From: Streptomyces albus subsp. chlorinus
GTDB taxonomy: Bacteria > Actinomycetota > Actinomycetes > Streptomycetales > Streptomycetaceae
NCBI RefSeq assembly: GCF_013302895.1
Contig: NZ_VJOK01000001.1
Coordinates: forward strand, 5,718,109-5,765,850
DNA length: 47,742 bases
Direction of reading: 5' to 3'
Under the pieces are notes generated by a model. It was not told the origin of the DNA, made no database searches, and saw nothing but the letters and a program-made list of their open reading frames with translations. Each line of letters begins with the position of its first letter. Position 1 is the stretch's first letter. Both the position numbers and the translations under genes were made by a program. Below are positions 20,375-27,580 of the stretch, one piece after another.

Positions 20375-20989
20375 TCGCACAGGGCCTCGTCCTGGTGCCG
20401 CCGTGAGACGGTGCCAGGACGGCGAGGAGGACGCGGAGAGGCGCGGAAACAGCACGGCCAAGGCCGGTGGACCCCACCAGGGGTTTCACCGGCCTTCGCC
20501 GTGCTGTACGCCGCCTTCGTACTGTCTCGCCTTCGTGCTGTCCCCGTCTCGCCCTCGCGCTGTCCGCCCCGGCCTCCACCCGGCCCGTCCGGCCTCGTCG
20601 TGCCCGCCCACCTGCGCGTACGGACACCTGCGTACCTCCACGTACGTCCGCCAACCTCCGACACACGTCCGCCAACCCACGAACACGTCTGCCGACCTCC
20701 GGCATCCGTCTGTGCCGGAGCGCGCACTTCCGCCATGCCCCCATGCATCTCGGCGATGCCCCCAGCATCTCGGCGGTGCCCGCACACCTCCGCTATGCCC
20801 GCGCACTTCCGCGACGTACCCGGTTCATGCCTGCGGCCTCTCGGCGCATGGGGTACCCACATCTCCTCGGCGCCCGAACCACCGTTCGGGCGCCGTGTCA
20901 CCCACTCACGGTCGCCCGGGATGCGCGCGGCGTGCGGGCGGAACACCCTGGGTAGTCACGGAGTTCCGTACGGTCAGGAGGTCGGTCTC
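20375..20989. other. 615-nt gap downstream of hrdB with degenerate repeats
   Basis: Apart from the hrdB terminator, no gene is supported. From about 20610 to 20830 the sequence is a chain of degenerate short repeats on the + strand (CCNCCAACC, ACACGTCCGCC, and CTCGGCGATGCCC-like units). Frames crossing it are Pro/His/Arg-rich. Confidence 0.6.
20452..20504 (+). terminator. hrdB terminator
   Basis: GCACGGCCAAGGCCGGTG (20452-20469) pairs with 20487-20504 over 18 positions with one mismatch, loop 17 nt. It begins 77 nt after the hrdB stop. Confidence 0.85.
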
Positions 20990-21892
20990 ATGCGAGCGAT
21001 GCGCTGCAAGCGAACACGCGCCCCACGCACCCAGGAAGGCCCGGGAGGTCGCCCCTTCGTGCTGGGAGTGGCGCTCATAGCGGCGTTGGTGGCCCCCGCG
21101 GTCCCCCAGGCCGCGGCGCACGAGCAGGACCCCGACCGTGCCGTGATCGGAGGCTCGGCGGTGAGCGCCGAGAGCCACCCGTGGGCCGTGGCGCTCTCGA
21201 GCCGTTCCCGGTTCGGCCCCCAGCGCTCGGGGCAGTTCTGTGGCGGCGCCGTCGTCGGGCCGCGGACGGCGGTCACCGCGGCGCACTGCCTCAGCCGTGA
21301 GGTCCTGGGCGCCGATCCCTCGCAGGTCACCGACCTGCGGATCATCACGGGACGCGGGGACCTGACGGGTACGACGGGCAAGGAGGTCGCCGTCGAGTCC
21401 TCGAAGGTCAACCCGGGTTACGACCCGAAGACGAACCGGGGGGACATCGCTGTGCTGCGGCTTGCCTCCCCGTTGCCGCAGAGCGCCGTCCTCCCGATGG
21501 CCCAGCAGGCCGACCCCGCCTATCAGGCGGGAACCGGGGCGACGGTCTACGGCTGGGGCGACACGACGGGGCGCGGGGACTACGCGTCCACGCTGCATGC
21601 CGCCCGGGTGAACGTGCTGGCCGACGCGGACTGTGAGCAGGCGTACCCGGGTTCCGCCGAGGGCACCTACGACCGCGACACGATGCTGTGCGCGGGGGTG
21701 AAGCAGGGCGGCAGGGACGCCTGTCAGGGGGACAGCGGCGGGCCCCTGGTCGCCCAGGGAAAGCTCGTGGGCCTGGTCTCCTGGGGGATCGGCTGCGGTG
21801 AGCGGGGCCGTCCGGGGGTCTATACGCGGATCTCAGCGATGCAGCCCTTCCTCCGCGCCGAGGAGCGCACGGCCGTGCCGGCGGGGAGCTGA
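20990..21892 (+). CDS. secreted trypsin-like serine protease (S1 family)
   Basis: A 300-residue chymotrypsin-fold endopeptidase. Residues 1-43 form a signal peptide with a long basic start and hydrophobic core VLGVALIAALVAPAVPQAAA, probably cut before HEQ. A short propeptide follows, then the IGG mature-type N-terminus at 53. The triad is complete: His99 in TAAHC, Asp152 in DIAVLRL and Ser249 in CQGDSGGPL. Six cysteines are positioned for the usual disulphides (CGGA/AAHC and the two C-terminal pairs). The specificity residue six positions before the Ser is Asp (RDACQGDS), predicting cleavage after Lys or Arg. ATG 20990 is supported by AGGAGG eight bases upstream. It is a single-gene unit ending before the hairpin at 22050. 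Confidence 0.92.
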   Translation: MRAMRCKRTRAPRTQEGPGGRPFVLGVALIAALVAPAVPQAAAHEQDPDRAVIGGSAVSAESHPWAVALSSRSRFGPQRSGQFCGGAVVGPRTAVTAAHCLSREVLGADPSQVTDLRIITGRGDLTGTTGKEVAVESSKVNPGYDPKTNRGDIAVLRLASPLPQSAVLPMAQQADPAYQAGTGATVYGWGDTTGRGDYASTLHAARVNVLADADCEQAYPGSAEGTYDRDTMLCAGVKQGGRDACQGDSGGPLVAQGKLVGLVSWGIGCGERGRPGVYTRISAMQPFLRAEERTAVPAGS

Positions 21893-22049
21893 GGGGGCCT
21901 CTGAGCCGATCGGGATGCGGAGGAACGGCTGGGCCCGGACAGAGAAACGGCTGGGGTCCAGACTCTGACCGGGGGCCTTCCGGCAGGGCCTGGGCCCGGT
22001 CGGTCCCGGCCATGGGCCGCCATGGGCCGGAGTGGTCCGAAATGACGAG

Positions 22050-22088
22050 GGCGGACGGCCCTCCCTGGGGGCGGGAGGGCCGTCCGCC
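22050..22088. terminator. perfect bidirectional hairpin
   Basis: Perfect 16-bp arms, GGCGGACGGCCCTCCC (22050-22065) and its complement (22073-22088), with a 7-nt loop. It lies between the convergent protease and small zinc-ribbon genes. Confidence 0.88.
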
Positions 22089-22148
22089 GGTTCCGGCCTG
22101 TGCCGGGTAGCTCGTCGGACGCGGACGCGAGGGCGTCAGCTCAGCAGG

Positions 22149-22376
22149 TCACCGTTCCTCTTCGCCGGCGGTGGGAGTCGCGGTGAGCTTCTCCGTCTCG
22201 TCCTGTATCTCCGCGGCGATCTTCTTGAGTTCCGGCTCGTACTTACGGCCGTGGTGGGCGCAGAACAGCAGCTCGCCGCCGCTCACCAGGACGACGCGAA
22301 GGTACGCCTGGGCGTTGCAGCGGTCACAGCGGTCGGCTGCCGTCAGCGGGGTCGCGGGGGTCAGAACTGTAGTCAC
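22149..22376 (-). CDS. small zinc-ribbon-like protein (DUF7455-like)
   Basis: A 75-residue protein conserved next to hrdB in actinomycetes. The segment ADRCDRCNAQAYLRV ... ELLFCAHHGRKYEPEL has CxxC and CxHH positioned like a small zinc ribbon. An acidic helical tail follows. The role is unknown; the fold suggests nucleic-acid or protein binding. GTG 22376 is the start, with GAAGAGG just upstream on the minus strand. It is convergent with the protease gene and divergent from parE. Confidence 0.8.
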   Translation of the reverse strand: MTTVLTPATPLTAADRCDRCNAQAYLRVVLVSGGELLFCAHHGRKYEPELKKIAAEIQDETEKLTATPTAGEEER

Positions 22377-22886
22377 GTCGCCTCTTCTCTAGCTCGACGA
22401 GCTGTCGTACCAGGGTCAACATCCAACCAGGCCGAAAACGTTCCCGCACTGGCCTTCATTCCCGGACTTTTTTGGCCGGGAGGCCGGATAGTTGCCGGGT
22501 GGCGGCGAATGGGCCGTATTGCAGGGGTTGGGGTTTTCCGTCTGTTGTGTTCGGACTGTCGTGGAGTTTGTGACGGTGGGTGGTGGCGGGCCCCGTCAGT
22601 GGCGCTGGCGGGCCTTCGTCGTGCCGTTGTGCTGTCGTCCGACTCCGGGGGGTTTCCTCCTTCGTTGTGGAGGACGTGCCCGGAGCCTAAACGGTTCATG
22701 CCTGGATGGGAACGTGATGTGTGTGTCACCCAGGCGGGTTATCGAACAGGATATCGAATGTGGGCTAGCATGGCGGTTCTCCTGATCCGTCTCCTGGGTC
22801 GTGCAGCACGTGCCGTCCTGGGCCTCGGTACCCTCTGACGCGGCGACCCAGCCGTCTCAAGCAGAATTCAGCGAGGAGCGAACCGC
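22377..22886. other. 510-nt divergent region before parE
   Basis: No conventional gene is seen. It must hold promoters for the small zinc-ribbon gene (-) and parE (+). Towards parE there is TAGCAT at 22766-22771 and the paired TATCGAA sequences described separately. A 22-codon open frame, ATG 22770 to TGA 22838, begins in the TAGCAT element and encodes a hydrophobic and arginine-rich peptide; it has no ribosome-binding site and I do not call it a gene. Confidence 0.5.
22742..22757. promoter_or_regulatory. SOS-box-like sequence upstream of parE
   Basis: TCGAAC-AGGA-TATCGA resembles the actinobacterial LexA site TCGAAC-N4-GTTCGA: the left half is perfect and the right half matches at four of six positions. 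It sits just upstream of a TAGCAT hexamer. Confidence 0.3.
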
Positions 22887-25010
22887 GTGACCGCCGACAT
22901 GTCCGTGCCGTCCACCGCACTGCTGACCGGGGCAGACCGCGAGGGCGGTTCCAATTACACCGCGCGGCATCTGCTCGTCCTGGAGGGACTGGAGGCTGTC
23001 CGCAAGCGGCCGGGTATGTACATCGGCTCGACCGACAGCCGGGGGCTGATGCACTGCCTCTGGGAGATCATCGACAACTCGGTTGACGAAGCCCTGGGGG
23101 GCTATTGCGACCGGATCGAGGTGATCCTGCACGACGACGGTTCGGTCGAGGTCCGGGACAACGGCCGCGGCATCCCGGTCGACGTCGAGCCCAAGACCGG
23201 TCTGTCCGGTGTCGAGGTCGTGATGACCAAGCTGCACGCCGGCGGTAAGTTCGGAGGCGGCTCCTATGCGGCCTCCGGCGGTCTGCACGGTGTCGGCGCC
23301 TCCGTCGTCAACGCGCTCTCCTCCCGTCTGGACGTGGAGGTCGACCGCAACAGCCGCACGCACGCCATCAGCTTCCGCCGCGGTGTGCCGGGGATCTTCA
23401 CCGAGTCCGGTCCGGACGCGCCCTTCGATCCGGCCAGCGGGCTGCTCAAGACGAAGAAGATCCCCAAGAACCGTACGGGCACCCGGGTGCGCTACTGGGC
23501 CGACCGGCAGATCTTCCTCAAGGACGCCAAGCTCTCCCTGGAGACGCTGCACGCGCGGGCCCGCCAGACGGCGTTCCTGGTGCCCGGCCTGACGATCGTC
23601 GTACGGGACGAGCGCGGGCTGGAGGAGGAAGGCGTCGCGGAGGAGACGTTCCACTACGACGGCGGCATCAGTGAGTTCTGCGAGTACCTCGCCCCGGACA
23701 AGCCGGTCTGCGACGTGCTGCGGCTCCAGGGGCAGGGCACCTTCAAGGAGACCGTGCCCGTGCTGGACGACCGTGGTCACATGATCCCCACCGAGGTGCA
23801 GCGGGAACTGGGTGTGGACATCGCGCTGCGCTGGGGGACCGGGTACGACACGACGCTCAAGTCGTTCGTGAACATCATCGCCACCCCCAAGGGCGGTACC
23901 CATGTCGCGGGGTTCGAGCGGGCCGTCACCAAGACCGTCAACGAGGCGCTGCGGGCGAACAGGCTGCTGAAGGTCGCCGACGACGACGTCGTCAAGGACG
24001 ACGCCCTCGAAGGGCTGAGCGCGGTGGTGACCGTCCGGCTGGCCGAGCCGCAGTTCGAGGGGCAGACCAAGGAGGTGCTGGGCACCTCGGCCGCCTCGCG
24101 GATCGTCGCGCAGGTGGTCTCCAAGGAGCTGAAGGCGTTCCTGACCTCCTCCAAGCGGGACGCCAAGGCGCAGGCGCGCGCGGTGCTGGAGAAGATCGTC
24201 GCCGCGGCCCGTACCCGGATCGCCGCACGGCAGCACAAGGAGGCGCAGCGCAGGAAGACCGCGCTGGAATCCTCGGCACTGCCCGCGAAGCTGGCCGACT
24301 GCCGCTCCGACGACATCGACCGCACCGAACTGTTCATCGTGGAGGGCGACTCCGCGCTCGGCACCGCCAAGGTGGCCCGGAACTCGGAGTTCCAGGCGCT
24401 CCTGCCGATCCGAGGCAAGATCCTCAACGTGCAGAAGTCCTCCGTCTCGGACATGCTCAAGAACGCCGAGTGCGGGTCGATCATCCAGGTCATAGGAGCC
24501 GGGTCCGGACGGACCTTCGACATCGACCAGGCCCGCTACGGGAAGGTGATCTTCCTCGCCGACGCCGATGTGGACGGTGCGCACATTCGCTGTCTGCTGC
24601 TGACGCTCTTCCAGCGCTACATGCGGCCGATGGTCGAGGAGGGGCGCGTCTTCTCGGCCGTACCGCCGCTGCACCGGATCGAGTTGGTCAACCCGAAGAA
24701 GGGGCAGGACAAGTACCTGTACACCTATTCGGACAACGAGCTGCGGCAGACGTTGCTGGAGCTGGAGAGCAAGAAGATCCGCTACAAGGACTCCATCCAG
24801 CGCTACAAGGGTCTGGGTGAGATGGACGCCGACCAGCTGGCGGAGACCACCATGGACCCGCGGCACCGCACCCTGCGCCGCATCAACATCAGCGATCTGG
24901 AGGCGGCCGAGCGGGCTTTCGATCTGCTGATGGGCAGCGAGGTGGCGCCACGCCGGGAGTTCATCAGCTCCTCGGCGGCCACGCTGGACCGCTCCCGTAT
25001 CGACGTCTGA
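22887..25010 (+). CDS. parE: DNA topoisomerase IV subunit B (ATPase)
   Basis: Type IIA topoisomerase ATPase subunit; with ParC it decatenates replicated chromosomes. The 707-residue protein has the GHKL ATPase motifs EIIDNSVDEALGGY, DNGRGIPVDV and GGLHGVGASVVNALS. Its transducer carries the switch lysine region, and its TOPRIM domain has IVEGDSALGTAK and DADVDGAHIRCLLLT. The C-terminal tail is DQLAETTMDPRHRTLRRI. The distinction from GyrB rests on its pairing with the ParC gene in this window and on its position two genes after hrdB, where parE lies in S. coelicolor. GTG 22887 has GAGGAG eight bases upstream. It ends at a hairpin at 25065-25105. Confidence 0.93.
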   Translation: MTADMSVPSTALLTGADREGGSNYTARHLLVLEGLEAVRKRPGMYIGSTDSRGLMHCLWEIIDNSVDEALGGYCDRIEVILHDDGSVEVRDNGRGIPVDVEPKTGLSGVEVVMTKLHAGGKFGGGSYAASGGLHGVGASVVNALSSRLDVEVDRNSRTHAISFRRGVPGIFTESGPDAPFDPASGLLKTKKIPKNRTGTRVRYWADRQIFLKDAKLSLETLHARARQTAFLVPGLTIVVRDERGLEEEGVAEETFHYDGGISEFCEYLAPDKPVCDVLRLQGQGTFKETVPVLDDRGHMIPTEVQRELGVDIALRWGTGYDTTLKSFVNIIATPKGGTHVAGFERAVTKTVNEALRANRLLKVADDDVVKDDALEGLSAVVTVRLAEPQFEGQTKEVLGTSAASRIVAQVVSKELKAFLTSSKRDAKAQARAVLEKIVAAARTRIAARQHKEAQRRKTALESSALPAKLADCRSDDIDRTELFIVEGDSALGTAKVARNSEFQALLPIRGKILNVQKSSVSDMLKNAECGSIIQVIGAGSGRTFDIDQARYGKVIFLADADVDGAHIRCLLLTLFQRYMRPMVEEGRVFSAVPPLHRIELVNPKKGQDKYLYTYSDNELRQTLLELESKKIRYKDSIQRYKGLGEMDADQLAETTMDPRHRTLRRINISDLEAAERAFDLLMGSEVAPRREFISSSAATLDRSRIDV

Positions 25011-25064
25011 CTGACCCCCCGCGCGCCCGTCTCCTCCCGAGAGACAGCGCCTGAGTGAGCGCGA

Positions 25065-25105
25065 CGGCCGTTCGGGAACTCCGCACAGGAGTTCCCGGAC
25101 GGCCG
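25065..25105 (+). terminator. parE terminator
   Basis: 18-bp arms 25065-25082 and 25088-25105 pair with one G-U wobble around a 5-nt loop. Confidence 0.85.
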
Positions 25106-25238
25106 CTCCAGGACGGCGCGGCCATGGAGCGTGAGTCGGCGGTTTTCGTTGACGGTGTTTGGGCGTCCCGTCACCTGAAGAGGTGAAGCCGGGCGGATTG
25201 GGCTGAACTGGGACACAAGGTTGCCCCCATGCTGTGGC

Positions 25239-25838
25239 ATGCGCCTCGACGACCCCTGGTACGACAATGTGTCTGCGGACGGCCCTCCTTTCCGTGACAC
25301 TCCTCCATTCCGTGACGCCGCTCCGCTCCGTGACGCCCTTCCGCTCCGTGACACCCCTCCATTCCGTGACGCCCCTTCCACCGCGCTGTCCGGACGATCG
25401 GTGACGTCGGCGGTACGGATGCCAGGACAGCGGTCGGAATCCGTACCGCCACAGCAGGCTGCGCCCGAAGCGCTGGATGTGTATCCGGTCGTCCAGCGTT
25501 CTGCCGCGTTCCAGCAACTGCGCCGCCGCTACCGGCGCTTCGTGCTGCCCGTCAGTGCGGCGTTCCTGCTGTGGTACCTCGGCTACCTGGTGCTCGCGGT
25601 CAGTGCCCCGGAGCTGATGGCGAGGCCGGTGGCGGGGGCGCTCAATGTGGCGATGGCCGCCGGGCTGGCGCAGTTCGCGACCATCTCTCTGCTCACCTGG
25701 GCGTACGTTCGTCACGCACGGCACCGGCGGGACCGGCCGGCACTGGAACTGCGCTGGGTGACGCAGGACATGACGCGGAGTACGGGAACGGGTACGAGTG
25801 CGGGTAAGCGCGCGGGCGTGACGGAGGGCGCACGGTGA
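25239..25838 (+). CDS. DUF485 membrane protein with hexapeptide repeats
   Basis: A 199-residue inner-membrane protein, the usual small partner of acetate/solute symporters. The N-terminus MRLDDPWYDN is followed by five in-frame copies of a PPFRDT-like hexapeptide (about residues 17-46). The DUF485 domain follows: AFQQLRRRYRRFVLPVSAAF, then two membrane helices (SAAFLLWYLGYLVLAVSA and NVAMAAGLAQFATISLLTWA), then a basic tail. ATG 25239 is chosen because homologues start MRLDDPW; TTG 25221 is in frame but weaker. Its stop overlaps the start of the symporter gene (GTGA), so the two are translationally coupled. Confidence 0.85.
   Translation: MRLDDPWYDNVSADGPPFRDTPPFRDAAPLRDALPLRDTPPFRDAPSTALSGRSVTSAVRMPGQRSESVPPQQAAPEALDVYPVVQRSAAFQQLRRRYRRFVLPVSAAFLLWYLGYLVLAVSAPELMARPVAGALNVAMAAGLAQFATISLLTWAYVRHARHRRDRPALELRWVTQDMTRSTGTGTSAGKRAGVTEGAR
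25285..25374. repeat. 18-bp in-frame tandem repeat
   Basis: The core TCCGTGAC recurs at 25291, 25309, 25327, 25345 and 25363, exactly every 18 bp, inside the DUF485 gene. Variable positions keep the frame and encode [PL][FL]RD[TA][PAL]. Confidence 0.92.
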
Positions 25839-27580
25839 GCGGTGGTCCTCAGGCGTCGGTGCTGGTGCTCTTCACCTCCGTCGTCGCCGCGACGCTGGCC
25901 GTCACCATCCGGGCGGGCCGACGGCGTGGTTCCGCCGAGGAGTTCTTCACGGTCGGCAGGCTCCTCACCCCCATGGAGAATGGTTTCGCCATGGCCGGGG
26001 GCCATCTGTCGGTGGCGTCCTTCCTGGGCATCACCGGGCTGATCGCGCTCTACGGCTACGATGGAATGCTCTACTCCGTCGGTCTGCTGGCGGGCTGGCT
26101 GATGGTGCTGCTCCTCGTCGCGGAACCGGTGCGCAACTGCGGCCGGTTCACGCCGGCGGACGTGGTCGCGGCCCGGATGCGGGTCAGGCCCGTGCGGATC
26201 GCCCTGGGCTGCTCGTCGGTCACGGTCTCGCTGCTGTACCTGGTGGCCCAGGTGGTCGGAGCCGGCACCATGGTCGCGCTGATGCTCGGGCAAGCCGGAG
26301 GGGCCGCGTACACCTGGACGGTTCTGGGAGTGGGCGCGCTCATGGTCGTCCACGTCTCCTGCGGCGGTATGCGGGCCACCACCTGGATCCAGATCGGCAA
26401 GGCGGTGTTGCTGATCGGCGGGGCGCTGACGCTCACCGTTCTGGTGCTCCTGCGGTTCGGCGGCGACCTGGGCGGCCTGCTGGTCGCCGCCGCGAGGGGC
26501 AGCGGCCACGGTGCGGACTTCCTGGCACCCGGGCTGCGGTACGGAGGCGAGGGGTGGGCAGCGCGGCTCGACTTCGTCAGCCTCGGGCTGGCACTGGTAC
26601 TGGGGACGGCCGGACTGCCGCACATTCTGGCGCGCTTGTCCACCGTGCCGACCGCACGCGCCGCGCGGCGCTCGGTCGTGTGGGCGGTCTGTCTCATCGG
26701 CGGCTTCTCCCTGATGACCGTCGTCCTCGGGCTCGGGACGGCGGCGCTCGTGGGCTCCGGCGCTGTACGCGGGTCGAGCCCGGCGGGGAACACCGCGATG
26801 CCGCTGCTGTCCCTCGCGTTGGGCGGCGGGGCGGCTTCCACCGGAGGCGCGGCCCTGGCGGCGCTGGTGGCCGTGATCGCCGTCGCCGCCGTCCTGGCCG
26901 TCGTCGCGGGTCTCACCCTCGCCGCCTCGGCGGCCGTGGCCCATGACCTGTACGCCTCGTCGCCACGGCGGCGCCGGCCACCCCACCCGCCGCACGGCGC
27001 GGTCACGGACACGGTGCCGCACGCAGGGGCGGACACGGGCATGGAGCCGGTCGCGGGTACGGGCGCGGGCGCGATGCGGGCAAGGGCGTGGGCAGCGGGC
27101 AGGGCCCGGGCAGGGAAGCGGACAGCGGGCGCCGCGAAGGGCGAGGTCGCCGTCGCGCGGGGCGCGGCGGTGGTCATCGGAGCGGTGGCCGTCGGACTCG
27201 GGCTGCTCGCACGGGAGCGGAACGTGGCCTTCCTCGTGGGGCTCGCGTTCGCGGTGGCGGCCTCCGCCAACCTGCCCGTACTGCTGTACGCCCTCTTCTG
27301 GCGGCGCTTCACCACGCGGGGCGCCCTCTGGGCCGTGTACGGGGGGCTGCTGCCCGCGGTCGCGCTCACGGCGCTCTCTCCCGTCGTCTCGGGCTCGCCC
27401 CAGGCGCTCTTCCCCGGACTGGACTTCGCCTGCTTCCCCTTGGAGAACCCCGGCCTGGTCTCCATCCCGCTCGGCTTCCTCGCGGGCTGGCTCGGCACCC
27501 TGCTGTCCCGTGAGCGCCCCGACAAGGCGCGGTACGCCGAGACGGAGGTGCGCTCCCTCACCGGTGCGGGCGCGGTGTGA
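25835..27580 (+). CDS. sodium/solute symporter (ActP-like, SSS family)
   Basis: A 581-residue membrane transporter with about 12-13 hydrophobic helices, predicted to couple Na or H uptake to a small organic acid such as acetate. SSS features are EEFFTVGRLLTPMENGFAMA near the N-terminus, GGHLSVASFLGITGLIALYGYDG, RFTPADVVAAR and the LGTAGLPHILARL segment. A hydrophilic insertion at about 370-430 (Arg/His/Pro then Ala/Gly/Thr-rich) separates helices and is longer than in ActP, which may mark a different cytoplasmic loop. It overlaps the DUF485 stop by 4 nt. Its 3' end overlaps the convergent kinase gene by 23 nt, and no terminator lies between. Confidence 0.88.
   Translation: MSGGPQASVLVLFTSVVAATLAVTIRAGRRRGSAEEFFTVGRLLTPMENGFAMAGGHLSVASFLGITGLIALYGYDGMLYSVGLLAGWLMVLLLVAEPVRNCGRFTPADVVAARMRVRPVRIALGCSSVTVSLLYLVAQVVGAGTMVALMLGQAGGAAYTWTVLGVGALMVVHVSCGGMRATTWIQIGKAVLLIGGALTLTVLVLLRFGGDLGGLLVAAARGSGHGADFLAPGLRYGGEGWAARLDFVSLGLALVLGTAGLPHILARLSTVPTARAARRSVVWAVCLIGGFSLMTVVLGLGTAALVGSGAVRGSSPAGNTAMPLLSLALGGGAASTGGAALAALVAVIAVAAVLAVVAGLTLAASAAVAHDLYASSPRRRRPPHPPHGAVTDTVPHAGADTGMEPVAGTGAGAMRARAWAAGRARAGKRTAGAAKGEVAVARGAAVVIGAVAVGLGLLARERNVAFLVGLAFAVAASANLPVLLYALFWRRFTTRGALWAVYGGLLPAVALTALSPVVSGSPQALFPGLDFACFPLENPGLVSIPLGFLAGWLGTLLSRERPDKARYAETEVRSLTGAGAV

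Noticed and set aside
25285..25374. CRISPR array
   Set aside because: The 18-bp periodic repeat is in frame inside the DUF485 gene and has no spacers; no other array was seen in the window.
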